Assembly (NCBI GenBank): GCA_937892215.1
Contig: CALAVE010000006.1
Span: forward strand, 1-10,858
From: an uncultured Porphyromonadaceae bacterium
Lineage (GTDB): Bacteria > Bacteroidota > Bacteroidia > Bacteroidales > Muribaculaceae
Reading direction: 5' to 3'
Length of the DNA stretch: 10,858 bases
The notes below the pieces were generated by a model that searched no databases, had not been told where the DNA came from, and worked only from the letters and a program-made list of their open reading frames with translations. The position numbers and the translations under genes are program-made. Positions 10,855 through 10,858 of the stretch are shown in pieces; position 1 is the first letter of the stretch; each line of letters begins with the position of its first letter.

Positions 10855-10858
10855 AACA

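Overview
The window looks like part of an integrated tailed phage (prophage) in a member of the Bacteroidales. Three things suggest this host group. Promoter-like sites match the Bacteroidetes pattern TTTG-N19-20-TAnnTTTG. Ribosome binding sites are weak or absent. The amidase, holin, portal-like and connector-like proteins resemble those of Bacteroides-type prophages. The leftmost ~180 bases encode what looks like the N-terminal part of a host membrane-anchored endonuclease/exonuclease/phosphatase (EEP) family protein, so the prophage/host boundary, or an assembly junction, probably lies at about 183-200.

Layout from right to left, mostly leftward transcription: three small accessory genes (10167-10789, one of them a 45-residue Cys-rich protein); a lone rightward SAM-dependent methyltransferase (9062-9916) with its own promoter; then a long leftward operon from a strong promoter at 8954-8984. 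That operon encodes a 374-aa tail-like protein, a 77-aa protein, a portal-like protein, a connector-like (DUF6712-type) protein, a 171-aa protein, a gp10-like protein, a tail-fibre-like protein with its own promoter, a holin, two tandem paralogues sharing an N-terminal module, and an N-acetylmuramoyl-L-alanine amidase. No terminase, major capsid or tape-measure gene is visible, so these must lie outside the window or be missing.

The most unusual structure is a family of 7-bp telomere-like repeats. A rightward four-helix-bundle (23S rRNA intervening-sequence, IVP/S23) gene sits between two phage genes, flanked by inverted arms of exactly four heptads each (4470-4497 and 4895-4922). A second element at 2293-2372 has the same 4+4 inverted heptad arrangement with only 24 bp between the arms and no gene. 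A third, single 4-heptad array lies at 10019-10046. In each case the array is followed on the same side by a hairpin. This looks like a mobile or REP-like repeat family whose autonomous form carries the IVP gene. The IVP copy appears to have overwritten the 3' end of the neighbouring phage gene.

Other points of note are the amidase frame fused to the EEP frame exactly where the catalytic glutamate is expected, a 30-bp dyad over the fibre-gene promoter, and an array of three iterons spaced 29-30 bp next to an orphan rightward promoter.
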